Shown: positions 1 through 6,548 of the stretch, in pieces
Numbering within the stretch: position 1 is the first letter of the stretch
Layout of the letters: the number at the start of each line of letters is the position of its first letter
NCBI GenBank assembly: GCA_947311605.1
Contig: CAMZLC010000166.1
Span: 1-10,195, forward strand
Length of the DNA stretch: 10,195 nt
Direction of reading: 5' to 3'
From: an uncultured Sulfurovum sp.
GTDB lineage: Bacteria; Campylobacterota; Campylobacteria; Campylobacterales; Sulfurovaceae
Notes under the pieces: generated by a model
Told to the model about the DNA's origin: nothing
The model's database searches: none
The model's input: only the letters and a program-made list of their open reading frames with translations
Position numbers and translations under genes: made by a program

Positions 1-11
1 ACAAACCTCCT
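1..11 (-). promoter_or_regulatory. Ribosome binding site of the next gene of the dapF operon
   Basis: On the minus strand the sequence AGGAGG (positions 11 to 6) overlaps the TAG stop codon of dapF (12 to 10) and is followed by TTTGT up to the window edge. This is a near-perfect Shine-Dalgarno sequence, so a further co-transcribed gene very probably begins just outside the left edge. The start codon itself is not in the window. Confidence 0.5.
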
Positions 12-768
12 AAGGCTGGATACTCTCCGTCTCTGCTACAAATGTTTTGGTCACCTGTCCGCCGAAACGGTAGGTTTCGCCAGAGCGCTCCATATAGAGC
101 TCCTCTCCGCTATGTGCCAGAACGCGTGTGGAGGACTCTGTGACCAGACCCTCCTGCAGTGCCCTGACATAGCAGGCCATGACGCCGGTACCGCAGGCCA
201 GCGTCTCATCCTCGACACCCCGCTCATAGGTGCGTACCTTCATGCCCGCCTCATCCACACTGTAGATGTTGACATTGGCATCATACTTCTGGCGCAGGGC
301 TCTGGCCTGATTCAGATCAAACGCCTCTATGCTCTCGCGCTGCGTGATGAGATGCGGCACACCTGTATCGATCAGCCACCAGCGCTCTCCCTCCTCTTCG
401 ATCTGCTCCCCCATGATCTTGGGCTCAGGCATATCGGTGACCACATAGGTACCGTTGACCTCGGCACGGATCAGTCCTGCTCCGGTGAGAAACATTGCAT
501 GGTGGTTGAGCGATATTTTCTTCTCTACAGCATAGTGTGCCACTGCACGGGTCGCATTGCCGCACATCGCCGCATAGCTTCCGTCACTGTTGTAGAAATC
601 CCACTCAAAGTCGAACTCCTTGTGCGGCACCAGCACCACCATCCCATCTGCACCCACACCCTTTTGCCTGTGGCATAGAAGCTTGGCAAGCCTGCTTCTG
701 TCTCTGGGCTGGCTGTCGTGGTAGATGATAAAATCGTTACCGCTTGCATTGTATTTGGTCACCCGCAT
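10..768 (-). CDS. dapF: Diaminopimelate epimerase
   Basis: Cytoplasmic enzyme that converts LL-2,6-diaminopimelate to the meso form in lysine and peptidoglycan precursor synthesis, using a two-cysteine, cofactor-free acid/base mechanism. The 252-residue product has the family hallmarks: the N-terminal GNDF segment (residues 10-13), GADGMV (39-44), the first catalytic Cys69 in MCGNATR, the ERG substrate-binding segment (182-184), and the second catalytic Cys192 in ETLACGTG. The first motif has GNATR in place of the more common GNGAR, which I associate with Campylobacterota enzymes. The length is slightly under the roughly 275 residues of enterobacterial DapF. The ATG start is supported by GAGGAGG six bases upstream. 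It lies 34 bp downstream of coaE in the same direction and is followed by another gene's ribosome binding site, so it is an internal operon gene. Confidence 0.97.
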   Translation of the reverse strand: MRVTKYNASGNDFIIYHDSQPRDRSRLAKLLCHRQKGVGADGMVVLVPHKEFDFEWDFYNSDGSYAAMCGNATRAVAHYAVEKKISLNHHAMFLTGAGLIRAEVNGTYVVTDMPEPKIMGEQIEEEGERWWLIDTGVPHLITQRESIEAFDLNQARALRQKYDANVNIYSVDEAGMKVRTYERGVEDETLACGTGVMACYVRALQEGLVTESSTRVLAHSGEELYMERSGETYRFGGQVTKTFVAETESIQP

Positions 769-802
769 GTAGCACCTCCTCTCTTATCATTTATACTGGT
801 AA

Positions 803-1402
803 TTATAACCAATTCTCTTCTAGAACTACATCTCTGACCCGCAGACACTCTTTTTCCAGATGCTCCAGATCACCACTGTTATCAATGACATAGGTAGCCC
901 ACTTCCTTTTCTCTTCGATGTCGATCTGGGTGCTGATGCGCTGCAGTGCCTCTCCTGTCGTATATCCTTCCCGTTTGATCAAGCGTTGAAGTTGTATCTC
1001 GGGGGGAGTATAGACGACGATCGATCGGAAAATCGCATAACTGTTTCGCTCAAAAAAGAGGGGAATATCCACAAGATACGGTCTCTCTTTCTTGTCCAGT
1101 TCTTGGGCTATGCGCATGACTTCCTCATGGATGAGTGGATGAAGCAATGATTCCAGCATATTGCGCTTCTGCGTATCTACAAAGACCGTTTTGCCTAGTG
1201 CTTTTCTATCCACATGCCCCTCTTTGATGTACACCGCACCAAACAGTGCCGAGATCTTCTCTTTCTGGCTCTCCAGTACCAGATGCGAGATTTCGTCCAG
1301 ATCTATCACCTCGAATCCCCAGGAGGCAAACAAACGGGAAACAGTGCTTTTGCCTGTAGCAATGCTCCCTGTCAACGCGATGGCATAGGCAAATCTCGAC
1401 AC
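803..1402 (-). CDS. coaE: Dephospho-CoA kinase
   Basis: Catalyses the last step of coenzyme A synthesis, ATP-dependent phosphorylation of the 3'-hydroxyl of dephospho-CoA. The 199-residue protein matches the family length of about 200. Visible are the P-loop GSIATGKS (residues 12-19), the acidic segment DLDEISH (34-40) at the position of the usual DAD motif, the HP pair (88-89), the VDIPLFFE segment (111-118) of the CoA-binding lid region, and the RISTQ and VIDNSG segments (155-159 and 172-177) typical of the C-terminal part. The start is GTG, two bases after the TAA stop of the upstream transpeptidase gene. No strong Shine-Dalgarno is visible and there is no in-frame ATG near the P-loop, so translation is probably coupled to the upstream gene. 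Confidence 0.95.
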   Translation of the reverse strand: MSRFAYAIALTGSIATGKSTVSRLFASWGFEVIDLDEISHLVLESQKEKISALFGAVYIKEGHVDRKALGKTVFVDTQKRNMLESLLHPLIHEEVMRIAQELDKKERPYLVDIPLFFERNSYAIFRSIVVYTPPEIQLQRLIKREGYTTGEALQRISTQIDIEEKRKWATYVIDNSGDLEHLEKECLRVRDVVLEENWL

Positions 1403-1404
1403 GA

Positions 1405-3201
1405 TTAGTTTGGATAGACCTCTGAAATCTGATAGCCGTCTTTGTCTTTCTTATTGTTCTTTTTGGGTTTGGATTTAGATTGAGGTGCTTTATGCATAAC
1501 ACTATGCACGGTATAGTCATAGGTTTTTAAGGTATACTTATCATACTTGTATACATCTTTTCGAAAATTGAGATTACCGTAGGGGTCAACAAACGCAGTC
1601 AGATAGGTGATATCCACCGGTATCTTGTGCTTGAGATTGATGATCTTTTTCTCGGTTCCCTGAAGCCGTTTCATGATTCCTTCCACATTGATATTGTCAT
1701 TGTAGAGAGAAAATGCTTTGAGCAGCTCTCTGGGTTTTTGGATACGCATGCATCCATGGCTGAATGCCCGCTGCGTCCTGAAAAAAAGTTTTTTGGACGG
1801 GGTGTCATGGATATAGACGGAGAACTGATTGGGAAAGATAAACTTAATCTTGCCCAATGCATTTCTGCGGCTTGGCACCTGCATGAAGCGGTAAGGAATA
1901 TGGGCACTCTTTGCTCTATAATCGGACCAGTTAACACTGCCCGGGTCAATCCTCTCGGAATTTTCATCCCAGGTAGCTTTGAGTATCTTCCCTCTTCTCT
2001 CATAATAATAAGGATCTTTGATGAGGTGTCTCAGCATCTCTTTCTTGACGATGCTTTCCGGAATCTTCCACCAGGGGTTGACCACAATATACTGTACTTT
2101 GTTGCCAAAAATCGGTGTGGGGTGATGTGGTTTTCCTGTAATGACCCGGATGGTATCTACCAATTTGTTATGGTCAAAAATATTGAGGCGAAACGCAGGG
2201 ATATTGAGCTCCATTCTAACCTGCTCCTCTTTTTGCCTGAAACGCTTGATCCTATCCAGATTCATACGGATCAGTTGGATCTTTTTGGCAACAGGTGTAT
2301 CGATCAGAGCATAGGTGCCTTTCCCGATCACTCCGTCTGCCTTTAGTCCGTTTCGCAGCTGAAAGCGCTTGACCGCTTTGAGCAGACATTTATCATACAC
2401 GAGAGAATCCATCTCCCCCCTGCAGGCACCCAGATCTCCTTCCAGAGCAAGATTATTTCTAATCGCAGGGATCGCTTTGTTCGACTTTTCTGCTGTGATT
2501 TTTCTATTGAATTTTGGCAGGCTTTTCCAGGCTCCACGCTCCTGTATATCAATATATTTAAGCAGGTATTTTTTAAGTTTTCTATAGTTGAATCGTACAG
2601 GCTCTGCTTTCTTAATTCCTTTTTTAAAACTGCCCAACGCAATAGCATTCATCAGAACAGAGGAGGCGGTGCGCTTGGGTGTATAGACGACCCAGCCAAA
2701 ATCAGCCTCTAGCGATTTTTTGAGACTTGCCAGTTTGGATTTGAATGCCTTCCAGTTGATTCCGCCATAGATCAGATAGCCTGCATAGGCCTGATAGAGC
2801 CTGCTCATCTCCAGCTCCAGCGCCACCTTTTCTTCCAAGGTGGCGTTGCCTTTGTCTTCCAGCGCTTTGAGCTTCTCAGAAGCCTGTATATAGAATGCAT
2901 GGCTCTTCATTTTGGGCAATAGTGTTTTATCTTTGCCAATCACCTCCAGCATCTCATTGCCAAAATGTGTCAGCCCTTTCTCACCTACCCATACAGGTGT
3001 ATAAAAAAGATCGCCGTAGAGTTTTTTCAAAGATTTCTCTTTGCTCTTTTTCACGCTCTTTTCCAGTACTAGGGAGGCATCATCGATAAAATCAATGCTC
3101 GGTGCCCCGGATGCCCATTTATGCTCCTGCGCAGCTGCCGTAGCAGGCGCGAACAGCAATACCCCACCTATCACCAAAAGTACTGTTATAAACTGCTTCA
3201 T
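1405..3201 (-). CDS. Secreted YcbB-type murein L,D-transpeptidase
   Basis: Periplasmic peptidoglycan enzyme expected to form meso-DAP to meso-DAP (3-3) cross-links or attach proteins to meso-DAP. The 598-residue precursor starts with a signal peptide (residues 1-24: basic MK, hydrophobic core, cleavage probably after ATAAA). A long helical N-terminal region follows, then a peptidoglycan-binding domain (about 245-300, KAVKRFQLRNGLKADGVIGK region) and a YkuD catalytic domain (about 330-500). The catalytic stretch contains YIHDTPSK with His465 and SHGCMR with nucleophile Cys484, matching the order seen in E. coli YcbB/LdtD, which has a similar length of about 615. A lysine-rich C-terminal tail (about 570-590) follows the catalytic domain. 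It leads the coaE-dapF operon. The start has only a weak AGG-type ribosome binding site. The specific reaction is inferred from family membership. Confidence 0.92.
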   Translation of the reverse strand: MKQFITVLLVIGGVLLFAPATAAAQEHKWASGAPSIDFIDDASLVLEKSVKKSKEKSLKKLYGDLFYTPVWVGEKGLTHFGNEMLEVIGKDKTLLPKMKSHAFYIQASEKLKALEDKGNATLEEKVALELEMSRLYQAYAGYLIYGGINWKAFKSKLASLKKSLEADFGWVVYTPKRTASSVLMNAIALGSFKKGIKKAEPVRFNYRKLKKYLLKYIDIQERGAWKSLPKFNRKITAEKSNKAIPAIRNNLALEGDLGACRGEMDSLVYDKCLLKAVKRFQLRNGLKADGVIGKGTYALIDTPVAKKIQLIRMNLDRIKRFRQKEEQVRMELNIPAFRLNIFDHNKLVDTIRVITGKPHHPTPIFGNKVQYIVVNPWWKIPESIVKKEMLRHLIKDPYYYERRGKILKATWDENSERIDPGSVNWSDYRAKSAHIPYRFMQVPSRRNALGKIKFIFPNQFSVYIHDTPSKKLFFRTQRAFSHGCMRIQKPRELLKAFSLYNDNINVEGIMKRLQGTEKKIINLKHKIPVDITYLTAFVDPYGNLNFRKDVYKYDKYTLKTYDYTVHSVMHKAPQSKSKPKKNNKKDKDGYQISEVYPN

Positions 3202-3227
3202 GCTTTACCTGTCTTGTTTTTGGAAAA

Positions 3228-3242
3228 AGTATAGCAAAAAAT
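3228..3242 (-). promoter_or_regulatory. Extended -10 promoter of the transpeptidase-coaE-dapF operon
   Basis: Read on the minus strand there is a T-run followed by TGCTATACT (positions 3236 to 3228), an extended -10 with TATACT as the hexamer, 27 bp before the transpeptidase start. No acceptable -35 lies 16-18 bp upstream. A T-rich block plus an extended -10 is the usual layout of vegetative promoters in Campylobacterota. The T-run is shared with the preceding terminator. Confidence 0.55.
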
Positions 3243-3267
3243 GGTCAACAGCCGCCTGATACCATTT
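3236..3267 (-). terminator. Rho-independent terminator after the Ca2+/H+ antiporter gene
   Basis: On the minus strand AAATGGT (3267-3261) pairs perfectly with ACCATTT (3245-3239). The 15-base interior contains a further CAG/CTG pairing, and the stem runs into a row of T residues ending at 3236. It begins 10 bp after the antiporter stop codon. The stem base is AT-rich but the position and T-tail fit a terminator. Confidence 0.65.
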
Positions 3268-3277
3268 CCCCAAAACG

Positions 3278-4351
3278 CTAGACAAAAAGCAGAAAGCAGA
3301 AAAGTGAAAAAAGCACCACATGGAGGAAGCCTTCAAGCATATTGGTTTCTCCATCGCTGAAGTTGATCATACTGACCAAAAGGGTAAGCCCCAGCATCAC
3401 ACCCTGCACCGGTGTCAAACCCAAGGTGATCTCTAGTCCCGTCATCATTCCTATCACGATCACTGCCGGAATCGTCAGCAGTACCGTAGCCAGAGAGGCA
3501 CCCAGCGCGATATTGATCACTGTCTGCATACGGTTGCTCAATGCTGCTCTGACAGCCGTGATCAGCTCCGGTGCCGCAGATATCACAGCAACGCCTACCG
3601 CACTGATCGCCATGGGCAGACCAAGATACTGGATGTCATTGCCCATAAATACTGCCAGTATCTCAGAAAGTAGTCCGATCATCACGATCGAGACGAGCAA
3701 CAGTATCACATGATACCACGGGTTGATCTCATCAAGGGCATGCAGGTGGGTATCTTCCGCTTCCCCCTCCGCTTTGTACTGAAAAAAATACCGATGATCC
3801 TTGAGCTGTATGCGGGTAAACACCAGATAAAGAAGTATGAAGATCACCACATTGAAAAGCATAAAAGTCTCATAGGCGGCAGCGGGGATGAAGTCGGGAA
3901 TCACCATCGCCACCCCCAGTGCCACCATCAGCATAGAGAGATAGGTGTTGGAGGAATCCACATTGTAGGGCTGCTCGCCATACTTGAGCCCGCCTGCAAT
4001 CGCAGCAAAACCGAGCAGTCCATTGATATCCAGCATGATAGCGGCATAGATGGTGTCCCGCGCCAGTGTAGGATTTTCTTCGTGCAGCATCATAATGGAG
4101 ATGATCACAATCTCTACGATCACCGCGCTCATCGTCAGAATCATCGTACCATAAGGCTCTCCAAACTTCTCTGCCAGTATTTCTGCATGGTGCGCCACAC
4201 TCATGGAGCTGTAAATGATCACGGCGAAAATCACCAAAAACCCTATGATATTTCCCATCAGTGTTTCCGCCAGTGCATGCTCATAGGAGCCAAATAACGC
4301 CAATGCAAGGACAGAAAGAAAGAGGGGATACTCTTTAAAAAACGACTTCAA
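3278..4351 (-). CDS. chaA: ChaA-type Ca2+(Na+,K+)/H+ antiporter
   Basis: Inner-membrane cation/proton exchanger of the CaCA superfamily, expected to extrude Ca2+ or monovalent cations in exchange for protons. The 357-residue protein (E. coli ChaA is 366) is strongly hydrophobic, with about ten or eleven membrane segments. It has the two alpha repeats of the family: GEPYGTMILTMSAVIVE (residues 64-80, Glu80) and the segment 244-293 containing SAAPELITAVRAALSN (Glu262). The halves are separated by an acidic hydrophilic loop (about 191-210), as in ChaA. The start is TTG: it lies three bases after the stop of the upstream HTH protein gene, with AAGGTG six bases upstream overlapping that gene's last codons. 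The next Met (residue 32) would cut into the first membrane segment. The exact ion preference cannot be read from the sequence. Confidence 0.92.
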   Translation of the reverse strand: MKSFFKEYPLFLSVLALALFGSYEHALAETLMGNIIGFLVIFAVIIYSSMSVAHHAEILAEKFGEPYGTMILTMSAVIVEIVIISIMMLHEENPTLARDTIYAAIMLDINGLLGFAAIAGGLKYGEQPYNVDSSNTYLSMLMVALGVAMVIPDFIPAAAYETFMLFNVVIFILLYLVFTRIQLKDHRYFFQYKAEGEAEDTHLHALDEINPWYHVILLLVSIVMIGLLSEILAVFMGNDIQYLGLPMAISAVGVAVISAAPELITAVRAALSNRMQTVINIALGASLATVLLTIPAVIVIGMMTGLEITLGLTPVQGVMLGLTLLVSMINFSDGETNMLEGFLHVVLFSLFCFLLFV

Positions 4352-4354
4352 CTC

Positions 4355-4996
4355 TTACACCTTTGCAAGAATATCTTCAAAATCAGCGTTGGCGAGGAAG
4401 CGTATCTCTCCGTTAAATCTATCCACACGGGGATCCCCCTTTTTCAATCTTTTTTTGAGTTTTTCTTTGATTTTTTTCTGTCTCTTCTTTTTGGTGATAT
4501 GATGCAGTGCATAAAAATCACCAAGCTCCACCCACTCCTCCTGTACAGTGTCAACCGTGTCAACGCTGTCAACTTCTATGGGCACTTCTGATTCTTCTGT
4601 TTGCATTTTATGCTCCAGCTGAAGACCATAAAGCATTTTCATCTCGCTAAAAGCCTCTTTGAGCAGATCCACCTCTCCCCTGAGTGTGGAGGTGATCATT
4701 TTATTGGTCTCCTTGAGATCCGTGATCGTCTCGCGCAAAATAGAGATCGTCTCATCTTTTGCCGCCAGCAGCTTTTCCTCTTGTTCGCCATTGGTTATAT
4801 GTTGACTGGCAAGGCTTTTCTTGGAGGCAGTGCTGCTGCGCTCTCTTGTCGTGCTATGCGTGTTATCAAGTACGATAAATATCTTCCCTCCGATATTGCG
4901 TGAGGTCAGGATGCCTTTTTTTATCTTGGCATAGACTGCTTGTCTGGAGATGCCCATTTTGGCTGCATAATCGGCAGGCTTTATCAAGTTTCCCAT
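4355..4996 (-). CDS. HTH/coiled-coil DNA-binding protein of unknown function
   Basis: A 213-residue protein with three visible parts. Residues 1-45 look like a MerR/excisionase-like helix-turn-helix followed by a beta-hairpin (KPADYAAKMGISRQAVYAKI, then GGKIFIVLD). Residues about 70-125 form a predicted coiled coil rich in E, K, L and T with heptad-like spacing. The C-terminal part contains a strongly basic run (about 168-187, many Lys and Arg) before a conserved-looking tail ending LAKV. The order HTH then coiled coil resembles small proteins annotated as DUF3972 in Campylobacterota, but I cannot confirm the family. It may be a DNA-binding structural or regulatory protein. The ATG start has AAGGAA eight bases upstream. 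It shares a transcript with the downstream antiporter gene (gap 3 bp). Whether it regulates calcium export is unknown. Confidence 0.75.
   Translation of the reverse strand: MGNLIKPADYAAKMGISRQAVYAKIKKGILTSRNIGGKIFIVLDNTHSTTRERSSTASKKSLASQHITNGEQEEKLLAAKDETISILRETITDLKETNKMITSTLRGEVDLLKEAFSEMKMLYGLQLEHKMQTEESEVPIEVDSVDTVDTVQEEWVELGDFYALHHITKKKRQKKIKEKLKKRLKKGDPRVDRFNGEIRFLANADFEDILAKV
4549..4575. repeat. Three tandem 9-bp units inside the HTH/coiled-coil gene
   Basis: The units GTGTCAACC, GTGTCAACG and CTGTCAACT follow each other directly. They encode a repeated Val-Asp-Thr pattern (SVDTVDTV) in an acidic linker between the coiled coil and the basic region. Because the unit is a multiple of three, copy-number change would lengthen or shorten the linker without a frameshift. 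Confidence 0.7.
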
Positions 4997-5013
4997 CCGT
5001 TGATTTCCTTACG

Positions 5014-5034
5014 GGCACCCAAAAAAAGGCACCC
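5014..5034. repeat. Direct repeat GGCACCC separated by A7 in the leader of the HTH gene
   Basis: Two copies of GGCACCC (5014-5020 and 5028-5034) flank seven A residues. On the transcribed strand this reads GGGTGCC, seven T, GGGTGCC, and lies just upstream of the ribosome binding site AAGGAA. It lies in the 5' untranslated leader between promoter and start. It could be an operator or an RNA-level site; no function is shown by the sequence alone. Confidence 0.45.
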
Positions 5035-5055
5035 TTATGATTTACAAGTGTGTCA

Positions 5056-5064
5056 ATCATAGCA
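5056..5064 (-). promoter_or_regulatory. Extended -10 promoter of the HTH protein-antiporter operon
   Basis: The minus strand reads TGCTATGAT (5064 to 5056) preceded by an AT-rich block (TTTATTAATATTA). No clear -35 is present. It sits in the 94-bp gap after pcm and would give a leader of about 50 bases to the HTH gene start at 4996. Confidence 0.5.
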
Positions 5065-5090
5065 TAATATTAATAAACCCGAACTATTGA

Positions 5091-5726
5091 TCAGCGCTTG
5101 GTGCCATCCAGCACCGGTACGAAAAGACAAGGCTCTATCGCCTCAGAAGGAAGGATCCGACCTGCCCGCTTGTAGTATCTCGTGATAATTTGCAATCCAT
5201 CCTGGTTGACAGGCGCGATCAGTATACCGCCGTCTGCAAGCTGCTCAAAAAGTGCCTCAGGTACCTTATCTGTGGTGGCAGAGAAGATGATCCGTTCATA
5301 GGGCGCATAGACCTTCCAGCCCCGCTGTCCATCATCGTAACGGGTCATAATATTACTCATCTCAAGCGATCGGAAGCGCTCTTTGGCCTCTCTGAGCAGA
5401 GGATCAATACGCTCGATCGTGAAGACACGCCTGACGATCTGCGAAAGTATCGCTGCCTGATATCCGCTGCCGCATCCGATCTCCAACACACTGTCAACCC
5501 CTTTGAGCTCCAGGTACTGTGTCATTTTGGCGACTGTCAAAGGGGAAGATATCCACTGCTCTGCCTGCATTGGAAGCGCATCCAGCTTATACGCCAAATG
5601 TTTAAATCCATTGGTCACAAACACTTCTCTGTCAACCGATAAAAATGCTTTTTTGATGGAAGGTTCCAGTGGGAACTGCTTGTCTATTTCTTCTACCATT
5701 CTCTCTAAGTGAAATTTCTTTACCAT
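5091..5726 (-). CDS. pcm: Protein-L-isoaspartate O-methyltransferase
   Basis: SAM-dependent repair enzyme that methylates L-isoaspartyl residues in damaged proteins so that they can return to L-aspartyl. The 211-residue product matches the family length. Visible motifs are QWISSPLTVAKMTQ (about 57-70), corresponding to the conserved substrate-loop region, motif I VLEIGCGSGYQ (80-90) for SAM binding, the VFTIERI strand (101-107) with the acidic residue that contacts the SAM ribose, and the late segment EALFEQLADGGILIAPV (about 157-173). The start is ATG with a weak AGG-type ribosome binding site. It is probably transcribed from its own promoter in the gap to the right, since a palindromic element separates it from the flavoprotein gene, and the HTH gene downstream has its own promoter. 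Confidence 0.93.
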   Translation of the reverse strand: MVKKFHLERMVEEIDKQFPLEPSIKKAFLSVDREVFVTNGFKHLAYKLDALPMQAEQWISSPLTVAKMTQYLELKGVDSVLEIGCGSGYQAAILSQIVRRVFTIERIDPLLREAKERFRSLEMSNIMTRYDDGQRGWKVYAPYERIIFSATTDKVPEALFEQLADGGILIAPVNQDGLQIITRYYKRAGRILPSEAIEPCLFVPVLDGTKR

Positions 5727-5758
5727 TGCCTGTCTCTATCCCCAAGTAGTATGAGCGC

Positions 5759-5770
5759 ATTTTATCCAAA
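5759..5770 (-). promoter_or_regulatory. Probable pcm promoter (-10)
   Basis: The minus strand reads TTTGGATAAAAT (5770 to 5759), a T-rich block running into a TAAAAT hexamer, 32 bp before the pcm start and 17 bp inside the edge of the palindromic element. No convincing -35 is present. This matches the T-rich plus -10 layout used elsewhere in the window, without the TGC extension. Confidence 0.4.
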
Positions 5771-5787
5771 AGTGCGTAAAGAACGGG

Positions 5788-5952
5788 CTAGGAGTCTGTC
5801 GGGCGTATCTCATTGAAACGAAAATGCACGCTTTTAGGCATATTTTTGGCTCGTTTGAGGCGAATGGCCATGCTATGTAACGAAAAGGAGCCGAAAATAG
5901 GACAAAGCGTGCATTTTGCAGCCAATGGAGCATAAGTCCGACAGACTCCTAG
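5788..5952. mobile_element. MITE-like long imperfect palindrome with 15-bp perfect terminal repeats
   Basis: The left end CTAGGAGTCTGTCGG (5788-5802) is repeated exactly, inverted, at the right end (5938-5952). Inside, AAAATGCACGCTTT (5821-5834) is the exact inverse of 5904-5917, and 5841-5856 closely mirrors 5882-5899 (TATTTT-GGCTC-TTT pattern). Together nearly the whole 165 bp can fold into one long hairpin with a small loop around ATGGCCAT (5864-5871). The ends lie in a CTAG context, so the element proper may be 5791-5949 flanked by a duplicated TA. There is no room for a transposase and no credible coding sequence. A non-autonomous MITE mobilised by an IS elsewhere in the genome is the most likely identity; a large transcription terminator is the alternative. 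It separates pcm from the flavoprotein gene. Confidence 0.75.
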
Positions 5953-6548
5953 GGTCTTTTCATCTCATGCATCCACGCCACAGTCTCCAGGTCTGTCACG
6001 CTTCCGCGCTGCTCCAGGTGTTTTACGATCATTGCAAATCGCTCCTCATCCAAATGCTGTCCAAACTTAAACTTGGCTCTGGTGCTGTCGGGGGTAATCC
6101 TGACCACGGCAGTAGCGCGCAGGGCTTTGTCATAACTGCTCTCCTCAAAAGGTCTGTATCCACCCTCTGGCTGAAGCTTCTCCATCAGTGCGGTAAATAC
6201 AGCCACCTTCTCTGCACGCTCCTCCACCAGAGAAGCTTTGCCATCGATACTGACTGACTTGAAAAAATGTGTAGCAGGGCAGGCAGAGCCATCCGTGCTG
6301 CTGAAAAAAGAAGCGATGACCGCATAGCTCTCCACCACAGAGAAGGAGACCTGCGGATGCTCTCGCAGGATTTTCATCTTGCGATTGCTGAGTGCCCCGT
6401 GAAAGTAGAGTACCTCTCCGATACGGACAAAATTGACCGGTACGGCATAAGGAGCCACTCCATCACTCACTGCCAGTGTCCCGTACTCAGCCTGATCCAA
6501 CACATTGTGAATGCTTGCCCTATCTGTCATTTCAAATATCTTTTTCAT
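5949..6548 (-). CDS. FMN-binding split-barrel protein (pyridoxamine 5'-phosphate oxidase-like, NimA-type)
   Basis: A 199-residue soluble protein of the flavin reductase/PNPOx-like split beta-barrel fold. Typical features are the N-terminal helix DRASIHNVLDQAEYGTLAVSDG, APYAVPVNF (about 33-41), LYFHGALSNRKMKIL (about 48-62) with the conserved H-x-A/G-x3-K pattern, VSFSVVESYAV, and a C-terminal region with FKFGQH. Relatives include NimA nitroimidazole reductases and heme/flavin-binding proteins; the substrate is unknown. The ATG overlaps the TGA stop of the HxlR-family regulator gene by four bases (ATGA), with GGAGGGG a little upstream, so the two are translationally coupled. The TAG stop codon lies in the edge of the adjacent MITE-like element, so the original C-terminus may have been different. 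A role in reducing nitro or quinone compounds beside the nitroreductase is inference. Confidence 0.82.
   Translation of the reverse strand: MKKIFEMTDRASIHNVLDQAEYGTLAVSDGVAPYAVPVNFVRIGEVLYFHGALSNRKMKILREHPQVSFSVVESYAVIASFFSSTDGSACPATHFFKSVSIDGKASLVEERAEKVAVFTALMEKLQPEGGYRPFEESSYDKALRATAVVRITPDSTRAKFKFGQHLDEERFAMIVKHLEQRGSVTDLETVAWMHEMKRP

Noticed and set aside
112..678. A 188-codon open frame on the plus strand opposite dapF
   Set aside because: It is Cys/His-rich without recognisable domains and lies entirely antisense to a well-supported dapF. Shadow frame.
1627..2346. A 239-codon open frame on the plus strand opposite the L,D-transpeptidase gene
   Set aside because: Antisense to the YkuD domain coding region, with no promoter or domain support. 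Shadow frame.
3710..4297. A 195-codon open frame on the plus strand opposite the antiporter gene
   Set aside because: Antisense to membrane segments; the His/Ile-rich composition is that of a mirrored hydrophobic gene. Shadow frame.
5041..5057. TTGACA (minus strand, 5056-5051) as the -35 of the HTH protein gene
   Set aside because: No -10-like hexamer lies 16-18 bp downstream; that position falls in the GGGTGCC repeat. The upstream TGCTATGAT is the better promoter.
5736..5933. A 65-codon open frame on the minus strand across the palindromic element
   Set aside because: It lies almost wholly within the inverted-repeat element, has no ribosome binding site, and its sequence simply reads through the repeat arms. 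Treated as a by-product of the palindrome.
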